A stretch of 64,000 nt of DNA, from NCBI RefSeq assembly GCF_021582875.1, contig NZ_CP091138.1, positions 620,001-684,000 of the forward strand. Reading direction: 5' to 3'. Made by a program: the position numbers and the translations under genes. Below, in pieces: positions 34,990 to 45,106 of the stretch. The first letter of the stretch is position 1; the number at the start of each line of letters is the position of its first letter. The notes below the pieces were generated by a model that saw nothing but the letters and a program-made list of their open reading frames with translations, was not told the origin of the DNA and ran no database searches. Origin of the DNA: Microbacterium sp. KUDC0406 (lineage in GTDB: Bacteria > Actinomycetota > Actinomycetes > Actinomycetales > Microbacteriaceae).

Positions 34990-35364
34990 TCAGCTCAGAG
35001 CCTTGGCCTTGAGCTTCTCGTACTCCTCGGTGGTGATGGTGCCCGCTGCGAGCAGCTTCGCCGCATCCGCGATCTCGTCCGACGGGCTCTTGCCCGCGGC
35101 CTCGCGGATGTACGCGTCGGTGGCGTCCTTCGCCTGCTGCGCCTGTGCGGCGCTGCGCTCGGCCATGCCCTGTCCGCGCGCGATCAGGTAGACCAGCGCG
35201 GTGAGGAAGGGCACGAAGACGAGGAAGATGATCCAGAGCGCCTTCAGCCAGCCGTTCAGCTTCGTGTCGCGGAAGATGTCGCCGATGATCGAGAACAGCA
35301 CCATCAGGTAGGCGATGAAGAAGAACGACCAGACGATCAGCCAGAGGAAGTCCCAGAATCCCAT
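34990..35364 (-). CDS. PLDc_N and SHOCT domain membrane protein
   Basis: A 124-residue protein with two N-terminal helices (LWLIVWSFFFIAYLMVLFSI; LKALWIIFLVFVPFLTALVY), the PLDc_N-type module whose second helix ends in LIARGQGMAERSA, and a C-terminal SHOCT domain (IADAAKLLAAGTITTEEYEK, LKAKAL). It pairs in context with the DUF6325 and SHOCT genes downstream. A role in membrane stress is an inference from this context. Confidence 0.85.
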   Translation of the reverse strand: MGFWDFLWLIVWSFFFIAYLMVLFSIIGDIFRDTKLNGWLKALWIIFLVFVPFLTALVYLIARGQGMAERSAAQAQQAKDATDAYIREAAGKSPSDEIADAAKLLAAGTITTEEYEKLKAKALS

Positions 35365-35397
35365 TTTGTTTCCTTTCGTTGGGAGGGTGTGTGAAGG

Positions 35398-36070
35398 TCA
35401 GAAGCTGCCGATGCCCTTGCCGATGAGATCAACGCCGAGGACCAGGAGCAGCACAGCCATGATCACGGCATTCTCCTTCGTCAACCAGGTGCGAATCGCA
35501 TCAAGAGCGCCCCGAAGTCTATCGGCTGCGAAGAGATATCCGACGACGGGAATCAGAATGGTCGATGCGCCGAGCAGCACGAAGATGAGGATCGCCACCG
35601 TCTGCTCGCCCCCGGCGAGCCCCGGCGGAGCCGATCGTCATACCCGCACTCGCGGCGAGCAGCAGATTCTTCGGGTTCACGGCGGCGAGCAGCAGCGCCA
35701 GACCGGAGGCCTTGACGAAGGTCATCGTGTCGATGGCCTTCATCCAGGCGGGCATCGCGGGCTCGTCGCCGTCTTTCGGACGCTTGCCCCATTGGCGCAC
35801 CGCCACGAGCAGCAGCAGGGCGCCCAGCACGATCTGGACGACGCCCTTGATCGGCTGGGAGCCGCTCTGCTCGTCCTGTGGGAGCACCGACGAGAGCAGC
35901 GTGAACACCGTCGCGGCGAGGGCGATGCCCACGACCCAGCCGAGCAGGAAGCCGACGCTGGTCGTGCGAGCCTTCGGCGAAAGCAGCATCAGGATCGCCG
36001 CGATGATCGGCACGGGGCTGATCGCGACGCCGATCGCGAGCGGGAGGATGTCGCCGATGACGGAACCCAT
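35398..36070 (-). CDS. GAP family (LysE-type) membrane protein, one frame break
   Basis: Polytopic membrane protein of about 223 residues after repair, resembling the GAP/LysE family: IGDILPLAIGVAISPVPIIA then AILMLLSPKARTTSVGFLLG at the N-terminus, VNPKNLLLAASAGMTIG in the middle, ILIFVLLGASTILIPVVGYL near the end. The mycobacterial namesake is linked to glycopeptidolipid export. The frame breaks at the C run 35620-35623 (plus strand); removing one base joins GSAG to LAGGEQTVAILIF. It lies 11 bases downstream of SulP. Confidence 0.82.
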
Positions 36071-36081
36071 GTCGTGTCCTC

Positions 36082-37735
36082 TCAGCTCTCGGTGAGCGCC
36101 GCGACGGCGTCACGGTTGGTCGGATAGGCGGTGCGGCCTCCGAGCAGCCCGAGCTCGACGAGCCGGTCCTTGGTCTTCGGCCGCATCCGGCTGAACGACA
36201 GTGAGACGTCGTGCTGCTCGAGCCAGCCCTGCAGCGATTCGAAGGCCTCGGCGCCGGTGACGTCGATGTCGGTGACGGCCTCCATGTCGAGCACGACGTG
36301 CCGGACGGGTCCGCCGGCGGAGTGCTCCGCCGAGGTCACGGACTTCTTGACGGCGTCGGTGAACACCGACCCGTTGGCGAAGAACAGCGGCGCGGCCATG
36401 CGGACGACGACGACGCCGGGCGCGGTGACGGCGCCCTCCGGCGCCTGGTCGAGGAGAGATCCGGAGGGCTGATCGTCGACCGCGAGGACATCGATGGCGG
36501 GAGCCGCCGCGCGCTTGGCCATGTTGATCAGCGCCAGCACGAACGCGACCAGGATGCCGGGGATGGAGCCGACGAACAGCGTGACGAGGAAGCAGGTGGC
36601 GCCGACGGCGAACTCGAACCTGTCCGCTCCCCACAGCTGACGGAACTCCTTCACGCCGAGCAGCGGCAGCACCGCCACGCCGACGATGGCGCCGATCGCG
36701 GGATTCGGGATGTCGGCGAGCAGCGCCGTGCCGAACAGCAGGAGCAGGAGCGTGCCGACGGCGAGCACGATCGACGGCAGCTGCGTGCGGGCACCGGCCT
36801 GATCCATCGCCGCGGTGCGGCTGGTCGAGGATCCCATCACGAACGAGCCGCTCGCCCCGGCCGCGACATTGGCGGCGCCGAACGCGAGCAGATCGCGGTT
36901 CGGGCTGGTCGGGTAGCCGCGCCTCTCGCCGTAGGAGCGCGAGACCAGCAGGCCCTCCGCGGCGGTGACCATCGTCAGGGCGATGGCCGACGGGATCAGC
37001 ATCGCCCAGGTCTGCCAGTCCAGCATCGGCCAGGTCAGCGCCGGCGGGCCGGCGGGCACCTCGCCGAGTACCGAGACGCCGGCCTTGTCCGCGTGCGTGA
37101 CCAGCACGACGATGGTCGCCACGACCATCACCACGAGCGCCCAGGGCACGACGGGCGCGATCCGGCGGCCGAGCAGCAGGATCAGCACCGCGCAGACCGA
37201 GATCAGCAGCGACCAGATGTTCAGCGTGGGCAGGCCGGTGACCAGTCCGGTGAGCTTCTCGACGAACTCGCCACCGGAGTCGATCTTGACGCCGAGCATC
37301 TTCGCGAACTGGGAGACGAGGATGTCGAGGGCGAGGCCGCCGACGAAGCCGACCAGGATCGGCTTGGAGAGGAAGTTCGCCAGGAATCCGAGCTTGAACA
37401 CCGACATCAGCAGCAGCATGACGCCGCAGATGACCGCCTGCGCGAGCGCCATGGTGGCGTAGTCGGCCGACCCCGGCGGCGGCGAGGCCGCCGATCGAAG
37501 ACGCGACCAGGGCTGCGGCGGCCGCATCCGGCGAGGCGACGAGCTGCCGGCTCGAGACGACCAGCGCCCAGATGATCGTCGGCACGACGAGGGCGTAGAG
37601 TCCGGCGGTGGGCGGCAGCCCGGCGATCTGGGCGTATCCGATGTTCAGCGGGATGGCGATGGCGATGAGCGTGACCCCGGCGAGCAGTTCACGACCGAGG
37701 TTCTTGCGGGTGAGTCCGGCAAGGGGGCGCTGCAC
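36082..37735 (-). CDS. SulP family anion transporter with STAS domain, one frame break
   Basis: SulP/SLC26-type transporter of about 550 residues. The N-terminal half has AGVTLIAIAIPLNIGYAQIA then GLPPTAGLYALVVPTIIWAL, the typical SulP start; the C-terminal STAS domain contains VVLDMEAVTDIDVTGAEAFE. The transported anion (sulfate, bicarbonate or other) cannot be told. The frame breaks at the C run 37471-37474 (plus strand): dropping one base joins SIGGLAAAG to SADYATMALAQA. GTG 37735 follows AGGAGG. It heads the cluster of GAP, SHOCT, DUF6325 and MscS genes. Confidence 0.88.
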
Positions 37736-37848
37736 GGGGACCTCCTGGATCGTCGATGAGACGCTAGCAGGAGGCTATCGCCTGCCGGTCTTCCGCGTGC
37801 AGGTTTCATCCCGATCGGGTGAGAGAGCCACGCCGCCGCACGGCGTCC

Positions 37849-37854
37849 TACTCT
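37849..37854 (+). promoter_or_regulatory. -10 box of a leaderless promoter (small protein)
   Basis: TACTCT followed by 6 bases (GGAGAC) and ATG 37861, divergent from SulP. Confidence 0.45.
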
Positions 37855-37860
37855 GGAGAC

Positions 37861-38019
37861 ATGGAGATGAAGGATGAGCGCAGCGACGCGGATCGCGCGG
37901 CGGATGCCGAGGAGGCGCTGCGCGAGGCGGATGCCGCCGTCGCCGCCGCGAAAGCGGAGGCGGAGCGCTGGGGCGGGACGGACAAGCGTCCTGCCGAGCC
38001 GCAGGATCGGCACTGGTGA
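37861..38019 (+). CDS. small charged protein of unknown function
   Basis: A 52-residue, Ala/Glu/Asp-rich, probably helical protein (ADAEEALREADAAVAAAKAE then AERWGG). The upstream -10-like box at leaderless spacing and neighbour-like codon usage argue for a real gene. No family recognised. Confidence 0.55.
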   Translation: MEMKDERSDADRAADAEEALREADAAVAAAKAEAERWGGTDKRPAEPQDRHW

Positions 38020-38076
38020 CCTCGCGCGCCATACTCGGCCGTCCGGCGCGTCATCCGGCTCCGCGGCGGAATGCCG

Positions 38077-38226
38077 TCACGTCACGGGGCCGCGCAGCAT
38101 TCTCCGCACCTCTTCCGCGGTGACCTCGCGACCCGTCTGGTCGGTGTGCCGCTGCACCCGGCGTGCGAGTCCGATCTGCTCCTCGCTGCGCGCCGGCCAG
38201 GGCGGGACGCCGGGGCTGAGGCTCAG
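38077..38226 (-). CDS. possible small protein after dnaE2
   Basis: A 49-codon frame directly after dnaE2 (PWPARSEEQIGLARRVQRHT then DQTGREVTAEEVRRMLRGPV) has good codon usage and an amphipathic composition, but its only full-length start is CTG overlapping the dnaE2 stop (CTGA). It could start internally at a GTG (26 residues) or be a shadow. Weak call. Confidence 0.3.
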   Translation of the reverse strand: MSLSPGVPPWPARSEEQIGLARRVQRHTDQTGREVTAEEVRRMLRGPVT

Positions 38227-41200
38227 CGGAAGTCCCGCGACCGGTGCTCCAGCCCGGTGCGCAGATCCTCGAAGGCGTCGGCCACCACATTGGCCACGCC
38301 TTCGGGGAGCGCTCCAGGATGCCGCGCACGATGAGCGCGGGGAGTCGCGCGCGATCCGGCGGTAGCGCCCCCAGACGCCGGCCGAGCAGATCACGTTCAC
38401 CATGCCGTGCTCGTCCTCGAGGTTCAGGAAGGTGATGCCGCTCGCCGTCGCCGGCCGCTGCCGGTGCGTGACGATGCCGGCCACTTCGATGCGACGCCCC
38501 TGCTCATGGGTGCGCAACCGCGTGGAGGAGAGCACCCCGCGCTCGCCCAATGCCGTGCGGAAGTGCGCCATCGGATGGTCGTCGGTGGACACTCCGGTCG
38601 CCCAGAGATCCGCCGACAGCCGCTCGTACCCGGTCTGATCGGGGAACAGCGGCGGCTGCACGGCGATCGCCGTGCCCGGCAGATAGCGGGCACGGTCCTC
38701 TGCGGCGGTCCCCGCGGTCCAGATCGCCTCGCGCCGGCTCAGCCCGAGGCACTCGAACGCCCCGGCCGTCGCCAGGGCCTCGAGCTGGGCGGCCGTGGCA
38801 TCCGTGCGGCGCACGAGGTCGTGCAGATCGCGGAACGGGCCGTCCTCGTCGCGGGAGGCGACGATCCGCTCGGCCAGTGGCGTGCCGATTCCGCGCACCC
38901 CGGACAGCCCGAGGCGCACCGCGAACCGGCCGTCCCGGCGGTGCGCGGGGGATTCGTCGGGGGCGTCGCGATCGAAGGCCCCGATGGGGGGCTGAGGCAT
39001 CGAGAGACAGCTGTTCAGACCGGTCGGATCGCCGTCCGCGATGCGCTCCAGCGTCTCGGTCGCCCCGGACAGATGCAGGTCGGGTCGCAGCACCTTCACA
39101 CCGTGCCGGCGGGCGTCGGCGGTCAACGTCGAGGCGGAGTAGAAGCCCATCGGCTGCGACCGCAGCAGACCCGCGAGGAACGCCGCCGGATAGTGCAGCT
39201 TCAGCCAGGAGCTGGCGTACACGAGCAGGGCGAACGACAGGGAGTGCGACTCGGCGAAGCCGAAGTTCGAGAACGCCTGGATCTGCGCGTAGATGCGGTC
39301 GGAGGCCTCCTCGCTCAGCCCACGGCGCGCCATGCCGTCGTACAGCGACTCCCTGATGCGGTCGATCTTCTCCAGTCCGCGCTTGGAGCCCATCGCACGG
39401 CGCAGCAGGTCGGCCTCGTCGGCCGTGCAGTCGCCGAGCGTCGTCGCCATCTGGATCAGCTGCTCCTGGAACACCGGGATGCCCAGGGTGCGCTTCAGGA
39501 CCGGTTCGAGATCGGGATGCGCATAGGTCACCTCGTCCTGCCCCATCTTCCGCCGGACGAAGGGATGCACCGCTCCGCCCTGGATGGGACCGGGCCGGAT
39601 GAGGGCGATCTGCACGGCCAGCTCGTAGAACTCCCGGGGCTGCAGCCGGGGGAGCAGCCCCATCTGCGCGCGGGACTCCACCTGGAACACCCCGATCGAG
39701 TCGGCGCGGCACAGCATGTCGTACACCGCCGGCTCCTCCTTGGGGAGCGAGGCGAGGGTCCAGACCTCGCCGGTGGCATCCTCGACGAGGTCGAAGCAGT
39801 GCCGCAGCGCGGCCAGCATCCCCAGCCCGAGCAGGTCGAACTTCACCAGCCCCATCGAGGCGGCGTCGTCCTTATCCCACTGGATGACGGTGCGGTCCTC
39901 CATGCGGGCGTGCTCGACCGGCACCACCTCGCCGACCGGCTGGGCTGTCAGCACCATCCCGCCGGAGTGGATGCCGAGATGCCGTGGCGCCTTCAGCAGC
40001 TCGCCGGCGTAGGCGAGCACGTCACCGGGGATGTCGCTGCCCTCGGGCACCTCGATCCCCGCACTCCAGCCGTCGACCTGCTTCGACCAGGCGTCCTGCT
40101 GCCCGGGCGAGTGCCCGAGGGCGCGCGCCATGTCGCGCACGGCGTTCTTCGGGCGGTACTGGATGACGTTGGCGACCTGGGCGGCGCGATCGCGGCCGTA
40201 GGTCTGGAACACCCACTGGATGATCTCCTCGCGCCGGCCGGAGTCGAAGTCCACGTCGATGTCCGGCTCCTCGGTGCGGGTGGTGGCGAGGAAGCGCTCG
40301 AAGGGGAGCCGGTACAGGATCGGATCGACGGCGGTGATGCCCAGCAGATAGCAGACCGCGCTCGCCGCGGCCGATCCCCGGCCCTGGCAGAGGATGCCTC
40401 GGCGACGGGCCTCCGCCACGATGCCGTGCACGATGAGGAAGTACCCGGGGAAGTCCTTCTCCTCGATGACGTTCAGCTCCCGTTCGATGCGGGAGCGGCC
40501 GTCGGCGTCGAGCCGCGGGTACCGCTCCGGCACAGCCGCCCACACGAGCTCGCGCAGGTGCTGCATCGGGGGATGCCGTCCGGGGTGTCCAGACGGGGCA
40601 GATCCGGCTTCGCCCTGCGCAGCGGGAAGGCGCAGTCCGCCGCGATGCGCAGGCTCTGCGCGATCGCACCGGGGTATCGGCGGAAGCGGTCGGTCATCTC
40701 CGCGCCGCTGCGCAGATGCGCCGAGCCGTGCGCCGGCAGCCAGCCGTCCAGGTCGTCCATGCTGCGGGTGGCGCGCACGGATGCCACGGCCTCGGCGAGC
40801 CCGGCCTGCGCGGGGGCGGCGTAGTGCACGTTGTTGGTCGCGACAGTCGGCAGGTGCAGCTCGGATGCCAGGGCCGCCAGGGCGTCGTTGCGCCCGGTGT
40901 CGCGGGGATCGCCGTGGTCGATGAGCTCGACGATCACCTGATCCCGTCCGAACAGGTCCACCAGGCGCCGCAGCGGAGTGCGTGCATCGCCGCGGGCGAG
41001 TCCTCGGCGCACTCCGCCCTTGCGGCATCCGGTGAGGATCGTCCAGTGGTCCTCCGCGCTCGCCGCGAGCTCGTCGAGGTCGTAGACGGGACGACCCTTC
41101 TCTCCACCGCGCAGCTGCGCCTGCGTGATCGCCCAGGACAGCCTGCGGTAGCCCTCGAGGCCGCGGGCGAGCACCAGCAGATGGTCGCCGACCGGATCGG

Positions 41201-41618
41201 GGATGCCGCCCCTCGACCGGCTCGGGGACCCATCCTGGTCGCCGAGCGAGAGCTCGGCGCCGAACACCGTCTGCACGCCGGTCAGCTCGGCGACCTCGGC
41301 GAATCGGGCAGCGCCGTAGAACCCGTCGTGGTCGGTGATCGCGAGTGCGGTGAGCCCGAGGCGCTCGGCCTCGGCGACGAGGGCGTCGGGGGACGAGGCG
41401 CCGTCGAGGAAGGAGTACGAGGAGTGCGCGTGCAGCTCGGCGTACGGGACGGCGTCCACGGGTCGCGCCACCGGTGGCGGAGCGGGCCGCGCCCGGCGTC
41501 TGCTGAGAGGACCGGGATCGACGCGGCTGCCGAGGGGCTCGGCGGACGGGGGATTCGTGGGATCGCTGAGCGTGCGCTCCAGCTCGGCCCAGGTGAACTC
41601 GGGGTTGTGCCAGCCCAT
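38223..41618 (-). CDS. dnaE2: error-prone DNA polymerase DnaE2, three frame breaks
   Basis: Alpha-subunit-like polymerase of the ImuA/ImuB/DnaE2 mutasome, which copies damaged DNA and causes SOS mutagenesis. PHP domain at the start: YAELHAHSSYSFLDGASSPD and ITDHDGFYGAARFAE; the palm has PDIDVDFDSGRREEIIQWVF with the catalytic aspartates; an OB-like segment (RIEVAGIVTHRQRPATASGI) is near the end. ATG 41618 is 34 bases after imuB. Breaks at G runs 40568-40572, 38339-38342 and 38304-38307 are each repaired by one added base, giving about 1132 residues, a normal length; the repaired end reads ILERSPEGVANVVADAFEDL then RTGLEHRSRDFR. A copy of an intergenic repeat seems inserted in frame near 41209-41235. 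Confidence 0.93.
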
Positions 41619-41652
41619 CAGCGGTACCGCCCGCTGCTCATCGATGCCGTGC

Positions 41653-43202
41653 TCATCGGTACCGTCCTTCTGCCAGCCATCCCTCATCCGTGAGGACGAC
41701 CAGCCAGGCGCGCTGCCGTTCGTCGACCAGCTGGAAACGCTGCCCGCTGCGGGCACGACCCGCATCCCAGCGGTGCTCCTGAACAGGCCACGGACCCGCC
41801 CAGGAGGTCACCGCGGCGTCCTCGACGAAGGCCGGTGCCGCCGAGAGCGTCCCGCGGTCGTCGACCTCGATGGCGGTGTCCGCAGCCGCGCGCACCCGGA
41901 TCGGTCGCGGCGGATCGAACACCTCGGCCGGATGTGGTCCCGGAAGGCTCCCGGGCCAGGGAAGGGCGGGATCGCGCGGAGCGACGGGACGCTCGCCCCA
42001 GGGGGTGAGCACCTGCCGGTCGGTCAGCCAACGGCCGCCGGCCACGGCGGCGGTGACGACGCCGCGATGCCCCACGATCGTCTGCACCCGGGAGAGGGCG
42101 TGGTGCAGACGCTCCTCGCTCGCCTGACCGAACAGCGCGGGCTGATGGTGCGCGGCGTCGTCGATCGCCACCGGGGCGATGCGCACCCCGACGATCCCGC
42201 GGAACGCGTGCGCGGCGTCGTGATCGTCGTCGCGGGTTCCGGAGGCCAGCGCCTCGAGCTGCCAGCGCACCCGATCGACGAGGTCGGTGGCCTCGAAGCA
42301 GGTCGGATGCAGCCAGGTGCGCGAGTTCACCCGTCCGTCATCGTCGGTGAGATCGATGCGTACCTCGGTGCACACCGCGGAGGCATCGGCCAGCGCCAGC
42401 ATCACGGCATCCGCCGTCTGCCGCACGGCGAACGCGATCTGATCGGCCTGCCCGAGGGGTGTGTCGAACGCGACCTCCCCGGTGAGCTCGGGATCCGGCG
42501 GGCGAGGGCGCATCGGACGGGAGTCGGCCCCTCGCGCGAGGGTGTGCAGCCGCGCGCCGTGCTCTCCGAACCTGTCGCGCACCGCCCCCTCGCCCAGAGC
42601 CGCGAACTCACCCAGGGTGTGCACGCCGAGGCGCGCGAGCAGGCTCGCCAGCTCCTCGTCGCCCAGGGACAGCACGGGCACGGGCGCGAGGAACTCCGCC
42701 GCCTCGCCGGCGGGCACGATCGTCCGGCGGGCGGGATCCCCTCGGCGCGCAGAGCTGCCAGCTCGGCGGTGAACGCGCCGTCGGCGACGCCGATCAGCGT
42801 CTCGGGATATCCCTCCGCGGCGAGCATCGCGAGCAGCGCGTCGGCGGCCTCCGCCTCACCGCCGTGGAAGCGTGACACCCCGCGCGAGCGCAGCGCGGCG
42901 AGTCCCGGCCGCAGCAGCAGCGCTCCGGGGGCGTGCTGCTCGATGAGGCGCAGCACCGGGATGAAGGCCCGCTCGTCCTGCGCGGGGTCGTGCGGCAGCA
43001 TCCGCAGTGAAGGAGCGCGCCCCTGCGCGAGCCGCCGACGCTGGCCGACGCGCACGCCCAGCGCGCGAGCCGAGGCAGTGCACGCGACGACGGTGTTCTG
43101 CCGCACCAGCGCGGTCGGCGGATGCGGCGGAGGCTCGCCCAGCACCGCGCGCAGCGGCCAGTCCGGGAACCGCAGTACATGCATCCTGCTCGGAGGGGTC
43201 AT
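41653..43202 (-). CDS. imuB: ImuB, Y-family polymerase-like mutasome protein, one frame break
   Basis: Y-family polymerase homologue that lacks polymerase activity and bridges DnaE2 and the beta clamp. About 516 residues after repair. The N-terminus (HVLRFPDWPLRAVLGE, then VVACTASARALGVRVGQRRR) is the Y-family fold; ARLGVHTLGEFAALGEGAVR is the thumb, and the C-terminal part is ImuB-like. The acidic catalytic residues of true Y-family polymerases are not obvious, which fits ImuB. The frame breaks at the G run 42733-42735 (plus strand); one added base joins AEGIP to ARRTIVPAGEAAEF. ATG 43202 overlaps the imuA stop (ATGA). Confidence 0.9.
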
Positions 43203-43917
43203 CCTGCCGCCGCCCATCTCGCATCGATCGCGATCGGGGCGGGCGCAGCCTGCTCGATCTGCTCCACGACGCCGAGCCGCCCCGGCAGGCGCACCCGCAC
43301 GCTCTGCGGACGCGGGCGGGTGCGGGTCTGCGCCGTCACCGTGACGGCACGGTCCTCGAGAATCCCCCACCCCTCGCCGAGGCCCTCCCACTGCGGGTCG
43401 TGGATGCTGATCAGTCCCTCGCTCTGGGGCCAGGGAGAGGTCATGAGCAGAGTGCAGCCGCGGTCGCGCAGCCGCGCGGCGAGGCGGGCGGACTCCGCGT
43501 CCTGCGGCAGGGCGCCGGGATGCACCGCGATGAGCGGCACGATCTCGGCGAGCGCCGAGACCACGGCGACCCAGCGCGACCCGGGGTCGGGGACGAGCAC
43601 CAGGCGCTCGAGATCGATCCCCGCAGCAGCGGCCGCCTCGACGCCGAGATCGGGCAGGCCGACCGCCGCGCACCACGATCCGCGCAGGGAGGACGCGCTG
43701 AGCAGCGCGAAGAGCAGGCTCAGCGACGGCGAGACCGAGTACACCGTGCCGGCGGCCAGACCTCCACCCGGCAGGATCTGCTCGAGAGCGGGCGGCACCG
43801 GCAGCAGCTTCTCGTCGCTGCGCAGCCGCTGCATCCGTCCGATCTCGCGGCGCAGGCGCAGGATCTCGCCCGCCCGTTCGTCGGCGGGGAGAGCGCCCGC
43901 AGAGTACCGATCCCCAT
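43199..43917 (-). CDS. imuA: ImuA-like (SulA/RecA-like) mutasome protein, one frame break
   Basis: RecA-like accessory protein required with ImuB and DnaE2 for damage-induced mutagenesis. About 239 residues after repair. The N-terminal helix (ERAGEILRLRREIGRMQRLR) precedes the RecA-like core, PALEQILPGGGLAAGTVYSV. The core does not show a classic Walker A, as usual in ImuA. The frame breaks at the G run 43886-43889 (plus strand): one added base gives MGIGTLRALSP-ADERAGEI from ATG 43917, which follows GAGGA. Without repair only an ATG at 43834 would serve, cutting off a conserved helix. An SOS-box-like site lies just upstream. Confidence 0.85.
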
Positions 43918-43927
43918 GTATCCATCC

Positions 43928-43943
43928 TCGAAGAGATATTCGA
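43928..43943 (-). promoter_or_regulatory. candidate LexA (SOS) box for the mutasome operon
   Basis: TCGAATATCTCTTCGA on the minus strand, matching 10 of 12 fixed bases of the actinobacterial LexA consensus TCGAAC-N4-GTTCGA. It lies 10 bases before the imuA start, so LexA bound here would block translation or transcription initiation. Inference from consensus and position. Confidence 0.6.
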
Positions 43944-44007
43944 AAAGAACAAGTTCATCCTGAATCGTAATTCGGACATCGGACATCGTCCTTCGAAGCC
44001 GCTGGGC

Positions 44008-44013
44008 TACGCT
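44008..44013 (+). promoter_or_regulatory. -10 box of a leaderless promoter (DUF1905 gene)
   Basis: TACGCT, a 6-base spacer (GAGGGC), then ATG 44020. Confidence 0.5.
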
Positions 44014-44019
44014 GAGGGC

Positions 44020-44310
44020 ATGCGGGTCGAGTACGAGAGCGACGTCGTCCGATGGGATGCCAGGACAGAGGCATGGTTCTTCGCGGTCATGCCCGAGGAG
44101 CTCTCGCTCCAGATCAGGGAGCTGCCCTCGCCGCCGCGCGGATTCGGGTCGCTGCGGGTGCGCGCACGGATCGGCGGCACCGAGTGGACGACCTCGATCT
44201 TCCCGGGCAAGGACGGGTACGTGCTGCCGTTGAAGAAGCAGGTGCGCCGGGCCGAGGCGATCGAGGAGGGCGGCACGGTGCTCGTCGACCTCGAGATCCT
44301 CGACCTCTGA
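44020..44310 (+). CDS. DUF1905 domain protein
   Basis: A 96-residue single-domain protein of the DUF1905 family, a small beta-barrel fold of unknown function found widely in bacteria. The pattern WFFAVMPEELSLQIRELP then GFGSLRVRARIGGTEWTTSI and KDGYVLPLKKQVRRAEAIEE is characteristic. Divergent from the mutasome operon. A leaderless promoter is likely. Confidence 0.88.
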   Translation: MRVEYESDVVRWDARTEAWFFAVMPEELSLQIRELPSPPRGFGSLRVRARIGGTEWTTSIFPGKDGYVLPLKKQVRRAEAIEEGGTVLVDLEILDL

Positions 44311-44353
44311 CGGCGGTTCTCCACAGGCGTCCCCGCCCGGCGCGCGGCTCGCC

Positions 44354-44359
44354 TAGTCT
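44354..44359 (+). promoter_or_regulatory. -10 box of a leaderless promoter (prepilin peptidase)
   Basis: TAGTCT, a 6-base spacer (GCGAGG), then GTG 44366. Confidence 0.5.
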
Positions 44360-44365
44360 GCGAGG

Positions 44366-44836
44366 GTGACACTCCACGCGATCATCGCCGTACTGGTGCA
44401 CATCGCCCTGGCCGGCGTCGGGGCGTGGCTGCTCATCATCGACGCCCGCACGCACCGGCTGCCGAACCGCATCGTGCTGCCGACCCTCGGTGCGCTGCTG
44501 GTGCTCGTCGGCGTGGAGGCGCTCATCGCCGGCGACGCCGCGCGCCTGGTGCGCGCCCTGCTCGGGATGCTGCTGCTGGCGGGCTTCTACGCCGTGATGC
44601 GGCTGGCGAGCAGACAGGGGATCGGCGGCGGCGACGTGAAGCTCGCCGCGGTGATCGGACTCGTACTGGGCTGGCACGGCTGGCAGACGCTCGCGATCGG
44701 AGCGGCATCCGCTTTCGTGCTCGGCGCGCTGTACGCCCTCGTGCTCATGGCGCTGCGCCGGGCCGACCGCAGCACCCGCATCGCCTTCGGGCCGTGGATG
44801 ATCATCGGCGCCGTGCTCGGCATCGCGGTCGGATGA
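44366..44836 (+). CDS. A24 family prepilin peptidase
   Basis: Membrane-embedded aspartyl peptidase that cleaves type IV prepilin-like signal peptides. 156 residues, the short form without the N-methylation domain, so closest to archaeal/TadV-type peptidases. The two catalytic aspartates are in LLIIDARTHRLPNRIVLP (first) and GIGGGDVKLAAVIGLVLGW (second, in the GxGDVKL motif). Six hydrophobic segments are visible. No pilin, ATPase or secretin genes lie nearby; its substrates must be encoded elsewhere. A GTG start lies at leaderless spacing from TAGTCT. Confidence 0.88.
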   Translation: MTLHAIIAVLVHIALAGVGAWLLIIDARTHRLPNRIVLPTLGALLVLVGVEALIAGDAARLVRALLGMLLLAGFYAVMRLASRQGIGGGDVKLAAVIGLVLGWHGWQTLAIGAASAFVLGALYALVLMALRRADRSTRIAFGPWMIIGAVLGIAVG

Positions 44837-44890
44837 CGCCGCGGGCGCCGCTCCGCTCCGCGAGGGTCACTGCGCGCTAGTGTCGAGCAC

Positions 44891-45106
44891 ATGGCACTCG
44901 CGCGACTTCACGGTGGCCCGCTGGACGGGCAGATCATCCCCATCGACGGCGATGCGGACGACAAGCTGATCGTCCCCTACAGCGAGACGCAGATCGTCTA
45001 CAACCGCCGCGGAACGCCGCAGAACACCGGCACGGCCGACGGCCCGACCGAGATCGACTACTGGTACGACGAGTCGCTCGAGGACATCAATCCCGCCGAT
45101 GACTGA
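44891..45106 (+). CDS. small conserved-looking protein
   Basis: A 71-residue protein (ARLHGGPLDGQIIPIDGDAD, then SETQIVYNRRG). The start with a GGPLDG turn is common in small actinobacterial proteins of unknown function. It overlaps the CYTH gene start by 8 bases, so both are likely co-translated. TAGTGT lies 7 bases before the ATG. Confidence 0.65.
   Translation: MALARLHGGPLDGQIIPIDGDADDKLIVPYSETQIVYNRRGTPQNTGTADGPTEIDYWYDESLEDINPADD

Noticed and set aside
43947..43956. GAACAAGTTC as a LexA box
   Set aside because: The two half sites are separated by 2 rather than 4 bases; the neighbouring site 43928-43943 has the right spacing.
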